DNA of 63,910 nucleotides from JBJXHC01 sp046160825 (GCA_046160825.1 JBJXHC010000056.1:1-63910), one strand, 5' to 3'; positions 17,274-27,023 are shown, counted from the stretch's first letter. The notes: generated from the letters alone by a model not told the origin. Made by a program: numbers and translations.

Positions 17274-18623
17274 ATGAATCTTCTTCCTGACAGGGAACTC
17301 ACCGGGCGAGTCCTGAAAATTTCCACGCCCGCCGTAGCGGGCCTCTCTTCCCAGATGATCGTCTCGGTGGCGGAAGCGGCCATGGTAGGCCGCCTTGCGA
17401 ACACCGAGGTTGTTCTCGCTGCCCTCGGTCTCGGACTGCTGGCAACGTGGGCAATCACCAGTTTCTTCTCAAGTCTGGCCACCGGTACGCACGTACTTGT
17501 TGCACGCCGTCAAGGTGAAGGAAACCATATTGGAGCAGGCGAGGTGTTGAATAACTCGCTGCTGGTGGCCGCTCTGCTCGGCATTCTTATCGGTGTACTC
17601 GGATACTTTTTCTCGTACGGCCTGCTGGATTTTTTTGCCAGCGATCCCGCCGTTGCCGCCGCGGGTACTGAGTATATGCAATGGAGATTCCTTGGCCTGA
17701 TCTTCTTCCTTATCGTCGTTGCGTACCGGGGGTTCTTCAACGGCATAGGGCATACCAAAGTATTCATGATCTCGGCCATCATCATCAATCTTGCCAACAT
17801 CCTTTTCAATTATCTGTTGATCTTTGGCGCATTCGGTTTCCCGGAAAAGGGGCTTGCGGGGGCCGGGCTTGCCTCGGTTATTAGCAACCTGATCGGGTGC
17901 CTGTTCTTCGTCGGTGCAACTTTTCTTCCGGCATATCGAAGAACGTATGGATACTATCACTCCTGGGGGATACGAAAGGCCATCATTTCGCAGATCATCA
18001 AAATATCGACCCCCGTGTCGCTGCAGAATATCCTGATCCTGATGGGATTCCTGGTGTTTGTTGCCGTCACCGGAAAGTTGGGAACCCGTGAGCAGGCGGC
18101 AAGTCAGGTGGTGATTTCAGCGCTCTTCATGTCATTCCTTCCGTGTTTCGGGTTTGGCCTTGGAGCCCAGACATTGGTGGGACAGAGTCTCGGTAACAAA
18201 GACCACCACCTCGCGAAACGATTCGGCATGGAAGCAGCGCGCCTTGCGACGTACTTTACCGCCGTTCTCGGAGCCATCTTCATCCTGTTTCCTGATGCAG
18301 TAATTCTCCTGATTACGACGAACAGTGATGTGACCGACGTTGCCCGGCCTATTCTGCAACTTGCAGGTGCGGCACAGATTTTTTATGCCGCGGGTATTGT
18401 ACTTGCGTACGCTTTGCAGTCAGCGGGTGCGACAGTATACGTTATGGTTATCGAAGTGATAACACACTGGATCATCTTCCTGCCACTGAGCTATGTGTTC
18501 GGCGTGGTGTGGGAGGGAGGATTGATCGGAGCCTGGCTCGCGCTTCCGGTCTATATTATTTCCTACACCGTACTGATTCTTGCAAAGTACCAAAAAGATT
18601 CCTGGCTCAGGATAAAAGTATGA
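17274..18623 (+). CDS. MATE family efflux transporter
   Basis: The 449-residue protein has about twelve membrane helices in two MatE halves, the expected family size. Recognisable pieces are STPAVAGLSSQMIVSVAEAA at the start, GTHVLVARRQGEG, and the second-half GFGLGAQTLVGQSLG. Such proteins export cationic compounds, drugs or lipid-linked molecules using sodium or proton gradients. The substrate is not predictable. It is 44 bases after the TPR gene and 19 bases before the phosphatase gene. Confidence 0.9.
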   Translation: MNLLPDRELTGRVLKISTPAVAGLSSQMIVSVAEAAMVGRLANTEVVLAALGLGLLATWAITSFFSSLATGTHVLVARRQGEGNHIGAGEVLNNSLLVAALLGILIGVLGYFFSYGLLDFFASDPAVAAAGTEYMQWRFLGLIFFLIVVAYRGFFNGIGHTKVFMISAIIINLANILFNYLLIFGAFGFPEKGLAGAGLASVISNLIGCLFFVGATFLPAYRRTYGYYHSWGIRKAIISQIIKISTPVSLQNILILMGFLVFVAVTGKLGTREQAASQVVISALFMSFLPCFGFGLGAQTLVGQSLGNKDHHLAKRFGMEAARLATYFTAVLGAIFILFPDAVILLITTNSDVTDVARPILQLAGAAQIFYAAGIVLAYALQSAGATVYVMVIEVITHWIIFLPLSYVFGVVWEGGLIGAWLALPVYIISYTVLILAKYQKDSWLRIKV

Positions 18624-18642
18624 CGAGCCCCCGGACCACACA

Positions 18643-20787
18643 ATGAAACTACGACGCTTTCTCTATGGCGGTGGCGCGGTTTTCCTCCTCGTGATTGTTT
18701 TTGCGATTGACCTCGTGCGCAAAAACGTGGAGCTGGATATCGGCGGCCTGAGCGTTACGCGCGATGCAATGATCATCGGTGCATTCGCACTCGTCTATTT
18801 CCTCCTGGAAACATCACTCACCCGTCATCAACAAACGCCGATCAAGAAACTCGGCGTTGCCATGATCGCCTCCGCATTGATGATTCTGGTCGGTGGCGGA
18901 CTCGGGCTTACACTGAATAACGGATTCGATACCAAGAACTATTCGCTTCTTCCGCTCGACTATCCGACCCAGTTCGCTGCCACGTTCCTCAGTTGTGCTT
19001 TCGGGCTGTTTGCCGTACTCGTGCTGCAAGTATTGAGCGACCTTGTAATGTACAAACGCAAGCGCACGACTCTGAGGAACTTCCGCATCTTCCTCATCAT
19101 GGTGATTGCCACGGCCGGTTCCACGATCACGATGAAGCCGTTGGAGACGAGTGTCTTCACCAATATTCTCTACGGCACCGCCATCCTGTTCGCCCTGGTA
19201 AGTTCATTCCGCCTTTCCTGGATTGTCTATCTGACAAAGCGTGAGAAAGTCTTCGGCCTGATCTATGGGTTCTTCCTCTTTATTGTCTTTACTCTTCTCA
19301 ATGTGTTGATCGGCCAGAACGATGTCGTCAACCAGTCGTTGCTGTATTATTCCTTTCCCATGAAGCAGTTTGTCACGCTGGTGTGCATCTTCGGCAATGT
19401 GTACTTCGGGATGGCGTTCGTCAGCACGCTCTTTCATCTTCCAACCGCCGAGGCGTTCGACAGGAAGACCTCCGAGGTGACGTCGCTGCACAACCTGAGC
19501 AGACTGGTGACGCAGGTGTTTGATTTCGACGAACTGGTGGAAACCGTGACTTCAATGACGATGCAGGTGTGCGAGGCAAAGAGTTGCTGGTTGGAATTGA
19601 TTCACTATGCCGAAGATGGTGACCGCGTCGCCGGTCCCCCGTCGTTGGTCCCGGTGTTGGTCGGCGGGTACAGGATTCAGGTGGCGGCAAGAAAGAATAT
19701 CACGCAAGATGAGATCGATGCGATCTTCGCCGCAAGTCAGCGCACATTACGCGACACGGTGCTGGAGGAACGGAAGCCAATTGTCGTGGACGATGTCCAC
19801 CGTGATGAACGATTCAAGCACCTCCGTGCAAAGGGGGAAAAATCCCCGGTGGCATCACTCGTCGTTGTCCCTCTCGTATCGCATGCGGGCCCTGTCGGCA
19901 TTCTGTACGTTACCAAAGACACCGAGTATGGCTTCTTCAAGGATGATGTTGATGTGATCTCCGCTTTTGCCGACCATGCAACAATCGCAATTGAAAACTC
20001 CCGGCTCATCAACAAGTCGATTGAACGCGAGCGGTTATTGCGCGAGATGTTGCTTGCCCAGGAGATGCAGCGGAAGTTGTTGCCACAGGTGCTTCCACAA
20101 TTCGATTCACTGGAACTTCATGCCATTTCCACACCCGCGTTTGAGGTCGGAGGGGACTACTACGACGTACTCCAACTGAATGATCGTTTACTCGGTGTGA
20201 TTGTCGGTGATGTTTCCGGCAAAGGCGTCTCGGCGGCGTTCTACATGTCGGAAGTGAAGGGGATATTCCAGGCGCTTGGTCGTCTCTATCCATCGCCGCG
20301 TGAATTCATGGTCAAGGCCAACGAAGCGCTCGCGTCTTCCATTGACAAACACTCATTTATTAGCTTAATTTATGCGGTCGTTGATGTCACTTCAGGAATA
20401 CTCACGCTCTCGCGTGCAGGTCATTGCCCAATGTTGCATGTCTCCAACGGTGTGGGTGCGTATGTCAGGCCTTCGGGGATGGGACTGGGTCTCAGCAAGG
20501 ATTCCACATTTGCCGATACCATCGAGGAGCACATGATCACGCTGCGCGCGGGGGATGTGTGTGTGTTTTATACCGATGGGGTGACGGAGGCACGGCGGGG
20601 TGATGATGAATTCGGGTACGAGCGATTGCTTGACGTTGCGGTTGCTTCGTGGGATAAACCCGCAGCAGTGCTGAAAGAAGACATTCTGGGAACGGTGCGG
20701 GCACACGTCGAGCACCAGGCGTATGATGACGACCTGACGCTTGTGGTTCTGAAGTGGCACGGGAATAACCGGTCCGGGCAAGTGTAA
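18643..20787 (+). CDS. membrane SpoIIE-type PP2C phosphatase with GAF domain
   Basis: The 714-residue protein has about seven or eight N-terminal membrane helices (to about 265), a GAF domain (about 285-455), a short coiled linker (ERERLLREMLLAQEMQRKLL) and a SpoIIE/RsbU-type PP2C phosphatase domain (about 480-714). Metal-binding acidic residues are visible at VGGDYYDV (Asp505), VGDVSGKG, FYTDGVTEAR and DDDLTLVV. It should dephosphorylate the STAS antagonist encoded next, in response to a membrane or small-molecule signal. It heads a four-gene partner-switching set. Confidence 0.92.
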   Translation: MKLRRFLYGGGAVFLLVIVFAIDLVRKNVELDIGGLSVTRDAMIIGAFALVYFLLETSLTRHQQTPIKKLGVAMIASALMILVGGGLGLTLNNGFDTKNYSLLPLDYPTQFAATFLSCAFGLFAVLVLQVLSDLVMYKRKRTTLRNFRIFLIMVIATAGSTITMKPLETSVFTNILYGTAILFALVSSFRLSWIVYLTKREKVFGLIYGFFLFIVFTLLNVLIGQNDVVNQSLLYYSFPMKQFVTLVCIFGNVYFGMAFVSTLFHLPTAEAFDRKTSEVTSLHNLSRLVTQVFDFDELVETVTSMTMQVCEAKSCWLELIHYAEDGDRVAGPPSLVPVLVGGYRIQVAARKNITQDEIDAIFAASQRTLRDTVLEERKPIVVDDVHRDERFKHLRAKGEKSPVASLVVVPLVSHAGPVGILYVTKDTEYGFFKDDVDVISAFADHATIAIENSRLINKSIERERLLREMLLAQEMQRKLLPQVLPQFDSLELHAISTPAFEVGGDYYDVLQLNDRLLGVIVGDVSGKGVSAAFYMSEVKGIFQALGRLYPSPREFMVKANEALASSIDKHSFISLIYAVVDVTSGILTLSRAGHCPMLHVSNGVGAYVRPSGMGLGLSKDSTFADTIEEHMITLRAGDVCVFYTDGVTEARRGDDEFGYERLLDVAVASWDKPAAVLKEDILGTVRAHVEHQAYDDDLTLVVLKWHGNNRSGQV

Positions 20788-20808
20788 ATCCTATTGGAGG
20801 ATGGTTCG

Positions 20809-21168
20809 ATGAGTGAATTCAAGATTGCACAGCGCGCAACGGAAAACGTTGACGTGTTGGAACTGAAAGGCTACCTCGACGCGCACACGGCGCCGAAGTT
20901 GGAGGAGGCTTTTCAAAATCTTCTGAAAGGGGAACGCTTTCAGATTGTGGTGAACTGCAGAGACCTGTCGTATATCAGTAGCGCGGGGCTTGGCGTGTTC
21001 ATGGCATTTATCGAAGACGTGCGGAAGAATCAGGGAGACATCAAACTCACCAACCTTTCGCCGAAGGTGTATAACGTGTTCGACTTGCTCGGCTTTCCGT
21101 TGCTGTACGAGATATTCAAGGATGAAAGCGAAGCAGTCAAGCGGTTCTTTGAGAAGTCGAAGCACTAA
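20809..21168 (+). CDS. STAS-domain anti-sigma factor antagonist
   Basis: The 119-residue protein starts at ATG 20809, nine bases after a GGAGG ribosome binding site; an earlier in-frame start is not supported. It is one STAS domain with the phosphorylation segment DLSYISSAGLGVF (Ser57/Ser58). In partner switching the unphosphorylated form binds the RsbW-like kinase and frees its sigma factor or other target. Phosphatase genes flank it on both sides. Confidence 0.92.
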   Translation: MSEFKIAQRATENVDVLELKGYLDAHTAPKLEEAFQNLLKGERFQIVVNCRDLSYISSAGLGVFMAFIEDVRKNQGDIKLTNLSPKVYNVFDLLGFPLLYEIFKDESEAVKRFFEKSKH

Positions 21169-21180
21169 GCACAGGGTCTC

Positions 21181-21597
21181 GTGACGACGCAAAGTCTCAA
21201 AATAGAAAGCAAGACCGAACGCCTGATTGATGTGCGGGATTTCGTCTCCACCGCAGCACGTGAGTCCGGTTTCGGTGATGAGGAAGTCAGCAAGATCGCT
21301 CTTGCAATCGACGAAGCGTGTACCAACATCATCAAGCACGCGTACAACTTCGATCCCGCCAAGGAAATCACCGTCACCGTCAAGCGGGACAAGGCGTCGT
21401 TCGAGGTATTGATCAGCGATCACGGCAAAGGATTCAATCCCGGTAACGTGCCCGCCCCCGACATGAAGGAATATCTCTCACACTTCCGCCGCGGCGGCCT
21501 CGGCGTCTATCTCATGCGTTCATTGATGGACAAGGTGGAATATTCCATCGTGCCCGGCAGGAACGAAGTCCGCCTTGTGAAGTACATTCCCCACTGA
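21181..21597 (+). CDS. RsbW/SpoIIAB-like anti-sigma serine kinase
   Basis: The 138-residue GHKL ATPase (HATPase_c_2) starts at GTG 21181, 12 bases after the STAS stop. The N box is EACTNIIKHAYN, the G1 box DHGKGF and the G2 box RRGGLGVYLM. It would phosphorylate the STAS protein and sequester a partner when the STAS protein is phosphorylated. No sigma factor gene is adjacent, so the final target lies elsewhere or is not a sigma factor. Confidence 0.9.
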   Translation: MTTQSLKIESKTERLIDVRDFVSTAARESGFGDEEVSKIALAIDEACTNIIKHAYNFDPAKEITVTVKRDKASFEVLISDHGKGFNPGNVPAPDMKEYLSHFRRGGLGVYLMRSLMDKVEYSIVPGRNEVRLVKYIPH

Positions 21598-21607
21598 TTT
21601 TCTCCTG

Positions 21608-23353
21608 ATGAAACGCCCCGCAGTCCCGAAGCCCGCGCAGGCAACCGAATCCTACGAAAGCCACTTCGAGCACACTGCGCTGTTTGAGTTCAGCAAGGTC
21701 ATCAATTCCACCATCGACCTCCAGTTCATCCTCAGCCATATTCTTCTCACCATCATGGGGAAACTCCTCTCGACGAAGGGAATGGTGATTCTTTCACGCG
21801 ATAAGAATTCGTTCGCCGTTGCGATGGTCAAGGGATTTCCTTCCGAACTTGCAGGCACCAAACTTTCCATCAAACATTTCCCGACGTCGCTCGTCACGCT
21901 GGACAAGCTCAACGTGTCCCGCAATCCGTGGGCACGCGTGTTGAAGGAAGCGGGCGTACGCACTATTATCCCGATGGAAATTGCAGACAGGCCAACCGGA
22001 CTTCTTTGTTTCGGAGAGAGGTTCTCCCGGAAGGCGCTCAAGAACACAGAGAAGACATACCTCCGCTCGCTGGCAAATATCTCAGCCACGGCCATCGAGA
22101 AGGCGCATACACTGGAAGAAGTGCAGTTGGTGAACCGCAAGCTCGACCGGAAAGTCCAGGAGCTGAATACCCTGTTTGAATTGGGGAAGGAATTCAGTGT
22201 TATCCTCGAACCGGAGAAGGTCGTCAGGCTACTGGTGTTTTCCATTCTCGGTCAGATCGGCGTGAGCAGATACTTGATCTGCTTCGCGAAAGGTCCGGAC
22301 ATGGTCGTTGCTGCGTCGCGTATTGATGGCGCAGTACCGCAGGGAGAATTCCTCAAGGCGCTTACAAGGATAAAAGGCCCGAACCGGATCAGCGAACTTC
22401 CGGCAATGAAGGGTCTGGATTTCGAGCCTCTGACCTCCATCGGGATGCAAGTGATTATTCCGATGAACCTGCAAGGTGATTCCCGCGGGGTGTTGGTATT
22501 AGGAGAGAAGATGAACCGGGAGCCATTTTCGCAGGGCGATCTTGACCTGCTCTCGTCGCTCGGCAACCTGGCGATTATCTCTCTGGAGAATGCGCGGCTC
22601 TTCAAGGAAGCGATTGAAAAACAGAAGCTCGAAGATGAATTGCAGATTGCGCGTGAGATTCAAAAGGGGCTGTTGCCCAATGTCCTGCCGTCCATCCCAT
22701 CCATCGAAATTGCAGCAGCGAATATTTCCTCCAAGCAAGTCGGCGGGGACTATTATGATGTGATCACCGCGACGCAAGGCCGCTATGTTATCGCTATCGG
22801 CGACGTTTCCGGCAAGGGGACTCCGGCGTCACTACTCATGGCAAACCTGCAAGCAACAATCAGAGCACTTGTGCCGCTCGATCTTTCTATCAGCGAATTG
22901 ACTGCACGCGTGAACGACCTGATGTGCCAGAATACCGGCTCGGACAAGTTCATCACATTCTTCTGGGCATTCATCGACCCCGCCGCATTCACGCTCACTT
23001 ACGTTAACGCCGGCCATAATTATCCCTACCTCATCCATAGAGACCGCACGCACGAACGCCTCGACAAAGGAGGGATGATTCTCGGCATCATACCCACGAC
23101 GGTTCCGTATGAACAAGCCACAGTACAATTACAGCACGGCGACCTGCTTGTGCTCTTCACTGATGGCGTGAGTGAAGCAATGAGCAAAGTCTCCGAGGAG
23201 TATGGCGAGGAACGTCTCGAGCAACTCCTCACGAAAAGGATGGATGAACCCGCCCAGCAGATTTCCGACGCCATGCATCAGGACATTGTGGAGTTCACCA
23301 AAGGCGCACCGCAGTCTGACGACATTACAATGATGATAGTGAAGGTGACGTGA
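21608..23353 (+). CDS. soluble SpoIIE-type PP2C phosphatase with two GAF domains
   Basis: The 581-residue protein lacks membrane helices. GAF-like domains occupy about 30-165 and 190-340, followed by a helical linker (KQKLEDELQIAREIQKGLLP) and a SpoIIE phosphatase domain (about 360-581). Metal-binding motifs are VGGDYYDV (Asp381), IGDVSGKG, LFTDGVSEA and SDDITMM. It is probably a second, cytosolic input into the same STAS/RsbW switch as the membrane phosphatase at 18643. The gene is 10 bases after the kinase gene. Confidence 0.92.
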   Translation: MKRPAVPKPAQATESYESHFEHTALFEFSKVINSTIDLQFILSHILLTIMGKLLSTKGMVILSRDKNSFAVAMVKGFPSELAGTKLSIKHFPTSLVTLDKLNVSRNPWARVLKEAGVRTIIPMEIADRPTGLLCFGERFSRKALKNTEKTYLRSLANISATAIEKAHTLEEVQLVNRKLDRKVQELNTLFELGKEFSVILEPEKVVRLLVFSILGQIGVSRYLICFAKGPDMVVAASRIDGAVPQGEFLKALTRIKGPNRISELPAMKGLDFEPLTSIGMQVIIPMNLQGDSRGVLVLGEKMNREPFSQGDLDLLSSLGNLAIISLENARLFKEAIEKQKLEDELQIAREIQKGLLPNVLPSIPSIEIAAANISSKQVGGDYYDVITATQGRYVIAIGDVSGKGTPASLLMANLQATIRALVPLDLSISELTARVNDLMCQNTGSDKFITFFWAFIDPAAFTLTYVNAGHNYPYLIHRDRTHERLDKGGMILGIIPTTVPYEQATVQLQHGDLLVLFTDGVSEAMSKVSEEYGEERLEQLLTKRMDEPAQQISDAMHQDIVEFTKGAPQSDDITMMIVKVT

Positions 23354-23503
23354 AGATGGAATTCGAAATGCGGAATTCGGAACGCGGACTGCGATATGCG
23401 AGACTTGAACGTCAGATGAAAAGAATTGGATAGACTGGATCGCTTGAAACATTGAATCTCCCTTCCATTGTCCCATTGCCCCAAGACTCCACCCTCCCTC
23501 TCG

Positions 23504-23532
23504 TTGATTGTCACTCCACATTTCAATAGATT
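23504..23532 (+). promoter_or_regulatory. sigma70-like promoter before the recombinase
   Basis: TTGATT (23504-23509), a 17-base spacer and TAGATT (23527-23532) lie so close to ATG 23542 that the mRNA would be nearly leaderless. An internal ATG at 23581 is an alternative start. The rest of the 188-base gap (23354-23541) holds low-complexity GGAATTCG-type repeats only. Confidence 0.45.
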
Positions 23533-23541
23533 CTGTCCGTT

Positions 23542-24372
23542 ATGAAATCGCCCGTTGAAGAGAATATCCACGTCCATACGATGAGACACGGAGAAATTGA
23601 ACGCCGTGTGGGTGATTTTATCTCAAGTCTTCATCCCCATCAAGTCGAAACACGAGGGACATATAACCGGGCGTTGCGCGAGTTTCTCCGGTGGATTTCC
23701 GCGGATGGAGAGTTCCGGTTTGGTTCGGAAGATGTCGAGCGATACCGGAAATACCTTGCCGTTGAACGAAGTCTTGCCGGTGCTTCCGTAACGACGTATC
23801 TGACTGCGTTGCGATCTTTCTGCAAGTATCTGGTGGAGACCGGTACCCTGGTTGAAAATCCTGTGAGAAGCATGCGTGATTCATCGACACCAGCGGTTCA
23901 GCCTCGTCCTGTGATTGCCGGTGAAGACGCTGACCGTTTGATTTCGATGATTCCGCAGACAGGGGAACTTGGCTCACGAGACTATGCAATTGTGTTGTTG
24001 ATGCTCAGGTGTGGCTTGTCGGAAACCGAAATTGTCCGTGCAGATATCAACGACTACGGTATCGATTCCTCAGGTGCGACAATGCGAGTACAGAAGAAGG
24101 GGAGACGCAAGAAGGATGCGGTCGTGACGATTCCCTCGGAAGTGAGGAGAGCGATGGAGGAATATCTTTCCCGCCGGGTTTTGGGTGAAGGAGACACGCC
24201 TTTGTTTCGTAGCGCAGGCAACCGGACTCGCGGCATGCGAATGACAACTCGAGGAATCAGGTCTCGGGTGAATGAATACATTGAAGCAGCAGGCATTAAG
24301 CAGAAACAATCTCAACGTATCACTGTAGGCTCGCTTCGTTACGCGATGCCGTCGATCTATTTCAACAACTAA
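23542..24372 (+). pseudogene. C-terminally truncated XerC/D-type tyrosine recombinase
   Basis: The 276-residue reading has a SAM-like core-binding domain (about 15-105) and most of a phage-integrase catalytic domain. The first catalytic Arg is present (LMLRCGLSETEIV) with a Lys-rich beta-hairpin (KKGRRKKD). Where the family has HxLRH the sequence reads VGSLRYA, so both His are missing. It then ends IYFNN with no LLGH block and no recognisable catalytic Tyr segment. The stop codon abuts a palindrome at 24372-24419. It is unlikely to be an active recombinase. The chromosomal Xer pair, if any, must be elsewhere. Confidence 0.75.
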
Positions 24373-24419
24373 CCCCTCCCTCACCCTCCCCTTAGTAAGG
24401 GGAGGGTCGGAGTGGGGTC
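24372..24419 (+). repeat. REP-like palindrome between recombinase remnant and leuS
   Basis: A perfect 11-bp stem ACCCTCCCCTT / AAGGGGAGGGT (24383-24393, 24397-24407) around loop AGT is flanked by imperfect outer arms (ACCCCTCCCTC / CGGAGTGGGGT). There is no T tract, so it is not a classic terminator. leuS begins 13 bases later. Confidence 0.7.
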
Positions 24420-24431
24420 TTGAGAGCAAAA

Positions 24432-27023
24432 ATGGGTTATCCTTTTCAGACAATAGAACCAAGGTGGCAGGCGTTCTGGGACGAGTATAAAACGTTCCGC
24501 ACACCCGATGATTCAACCAAGCCCAAGGTCTATATTCTTGATATGTTCCCGTATCCTTCCGGTGTCGGGTTACACGTCGGTCACCCCGAAGGCTATACCG
24601 CCACGGACATTCTCTGTCGATACAAACGGATGCGCGGCTTTAATGTCCTGCACCCGATCGGCTGGGATGCGTTCGGACTTCCGGCAGAGCGCTACGCGAT
24701 GACGACGAACATTCATCCGCGGGTGACCACGGAGCAGAACATCTCCAACTTCCGTCGTCAGATCAAAATGTTGGGACTGAGCTACGATTGGGACCGTGAA
24801 GTTGATACAACCGATCCTCAGTACTACAAATGGACGCAATGGATTTTTCTGCAAGTGTATAATTCCTGGTATGACTATCGGGTGAACAAAGCCCGTCCAA
24901 TCCAGGAACTTATTGCAGAGTTTGAACGCGACGGATGCAAGCACATAGACTGCTCGCTCTATTGCGGCGATAACGATTGCTGTTTCACCGCTGAGGGTTG
25001 GAAGGCTATGAATCGGGTGGAACAGCACAAAACACTCGTGAACTTCCGACTTGCATACGTTGCGGAGATTCCGGTAAACTGGTGCGAGGCGCTTGGTACC
25101 GTTCTCGCCAACGAGGAAGTCGCTGAATGGACCGAGAAGGGCTACACCGTTGAACGCCGGCCATTGAAACAATGGATGATGCGTATTACTGCGTATGCCG
25201 AGCGTTTGCTGGAGGACAGCAAGGAACTCGATTGGCCTGCATCAACAGTTGAGCAGCAACGTAACTGGATCGGGCGATCCGAGGGAGCGGAGATTGATTT
25301 TTCCATTGTCGCGCACGAGGAGAAAATCAAAGTCTTCACTACAAGACCCGACACAATTTTTGGTGCGACATACATTGTACTCGCTCCCGAGCATCCACTT
25401 GTGAACGTGTTGACCAGTGATAAGGCGCGGGTAACTGTCGAGCAATACAAAGTACAAGCTGCAACCAAGAGCGATATGGAGCGTGGTGCAGACAAGGAGA
25501 AATCCGGTGCGTTCACCGGAGCGTATGCCATGAATCCGGCTACGGAGAAACCCATCCCCGTCTGGATTGCTGACTACGTACTGATGGGTTATGGCACCGG
25601 CGCTATCATGGCAGTTCCCGGACAGGATGAACGCGATTGGGAATTTGCCGAAGTCTACAAACTGCCGATCGTGCGAACTGTGAAGCCATCCGACGGATTT
25701 GAAGGCAAGGCGTTCACTGGTGAAGGTACCGCCATCAACAGCGGTTTCCTTGACGGCTTGGAAGTTGACCAGGCAAAAGCACGGATCGTTTCATGGCTTG
25801 AAGAGAAAGGCATTGGCACGCGAAGCATCACCTACAAACTGCGCGACTGGCTCTTCTCTCGTCAGCGATACTGGGGCGAACCGATTCCGATCATCCATCT
25901 TGATGATGGAACGATGAAGCCGCTACCGGAAACTGAACTGCCGCTCCACTTGCCGGAGCTGCAGAAGTTCCAGCCGAGTGGTACGACAGAATCGCCGCTC
26001 GCGTTGGCGACTGATTGGGTAAATGTAGTCGATAAAGAAACCGGAATGAAAGGGCGACGAGAAACGAACACCATGCCGCAATGGGGAGGCTCGTGCTGGT
26101 ACTATCTCCGTTATATCGATCCCAAGAACGACAACCGATTTTGTTCGCCGGAGAAAGAGCGATACTGGATGCCGGTTGATTTATATATTGGCGGATCCGA
26201 ACACGCTGTTCTTCATTTGATGTACGCACGCTTCTGGCACAAAGTGTTATACGATCTCGGATATTTGAATACCAAGGAGCCTTTCGCAAAACTGCGACAC
26301 CAGGGCATCATCCTCGGAGAGGACTCGCGCAAGATGTCCAAGTCGAGGGGGAATGTTGTCAACCCGGACGACATCGTGAAGGAATACGGTGCTGATGCGA
26401 TGCGACTGTTTGAAATGTTCATGGGTCCGTTGGAAGAAATGAAACCGTGGAGTTCGCGCGGCGTTGAAGGCGTGTCCCGTTTCCTGAACCGGGTTTGGCG
26501 TTTGTACATGACGGAAGATGGCGTGCTGGATCCGAGGCTCAAGGAAGTTCCCGTCCCGCCGGAAATGGAACGCGCCTATCATGCCACCGTGAAAAAGGCT
26601 GGAGAGGATATTGAACAACTTCGCTTCAATACTGCGATCTCTCAGATGATGATCTTCGTCAATGAAGTCACCAAGACCGAGTTACGACCTCGCCAGTTGC
26701 TTGAACCTTTCCTGCTGATCGTTGCGCCGTTTGCACCGCATCTTACCGAGGAACTCTGGTCGAAATTCGGTCATACAAAGAGTCTTGCGTATGAGCCGTG
26801 GCCCGGGCATGATCCGACAAAGTTGAAGGAAACCACTGTGGAAGTCGTTCTCCAGGTAAATGGAAAAATCCGTTCGAAGATCTCGGTGGAGAGAGATACT
26901 CCTGATTCAGTTCTCGAAAAGCTCGCTCTGGCAGAAGAAAACGTACGAAAGTTCCTTGACGGCCAGCAGATTGTGAAGACCATTGTCGTGCCCAACAAGC
27001 TGGTGAACATTGTTGTCCGATAA
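24432..27023 (+). CDS. leuS: leucyl-tRNA synthetase
   Basis: The 863-residue class I synthetase charges tRNA-Leu. HIGH is present as HVGH (48-51) after YPSGVGL, and KMSKS is at 634-638. The editing domain contains FTTRPDTIFGATY, and the anticodon-binding C-terminus ends normally. The N-terminal half carries the Bacteroidota-style insertion. In it, five Cys (169, 174, 178, 183, 184) occupy a segment that I recall as lacking Cys in other members. ATG 24432 is preferred over TTG 24420. It heads a tightly spaced run reaching nadK. Confidence 0.97.
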   Translation: MGYPFQTIEPRWQAFWDEYKTFRTPDDSTKPKVYILDMFPYPSGVGLHVGHPEGYTATDILCRYKRMRGFNVLHPIGWDAFGLPAERYAMTTNIHPRVTTEQNISNFRRQIKMLGLSYDWDREVDTTDPQYYKWTQWIFLQVYNSWYDYRVNKARPIQELIAEFERDGCKHIDCSLYCGDNDCCFTAEGWKAMNRVEQHKTLVNFRLAYVAEIPVNWCEALGTVLANEEVAEWTEKGYTVERRPLKQWMMRITAYAERLLEDSKELDWPASTVEQQRNWIGRSEGAEIDFSIVAHEEKIKVFTTRPDTIFGATYIVLAPEHPLVNVLTSDKARVTVEQYKVQAATKSDMERGADKEKSGAFTGAYAMNPATEKPIPVWIADYVLMGYGTGAIMAVPGQDERDWEFAEVYKLPIVRTVKPSDGFEGKAFTGEGTAINSGFLDGLEVDQAKARIVSWLEEKGIGTRSITYKLRDWLFSRQRYWGEPIPIIHLDDGTMKPLPETELPLHLPELQKFQPSGTTESPLALATDWVNVVDKETGMKGRRETNTMPQWGGSCWYYLRYIDPKNDNRFCSPEKERYWMPVDLYIGGSEHAVLHLMYARFWHKVLYDLGYLNTKEPFAKLRHQGIILGEDSRKMSKSRGNVVNPDDIVKEYGADAMRLFEMFMGPLEEMKPWSSRGVEGVSRFLNRVWRLYMTEDGVLDPRLKEVPVPPEMERAYHATVKKAGEDIEQLRFNTAISQMMIFVNEVTKTELRPRQLLEPFLLIVAPFAPHLTEELWSKFGHTKSLAYEPWPGHDPTKLKETTVEVVLQVNGKIRSKISVERDTPDSVLEKLALAEENVRKFLDGQQIVKTIVVPNKLVNIVVR

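Noticed and set aside
18643..23353. Sporulation or stress sigma operon as in Bacillus
   Set aside because: No sigma factor or other spo/rsb genes occur; envelope genes show a Gram-negative cell.
23354..23541. Hidden small gene between the phosphatase and recombinase
   Set aside because: The stretch is low-complexity GGAATTCG/CCATTG-type sequence with stops in all frames; only a promoter is supported.
23542..24372. Integrase as evidence of an integrative element or prophage
   Set aside because: The gene is truncated, no attachment repeats flank a region containing it, and both neighbours are chromosomal genes.
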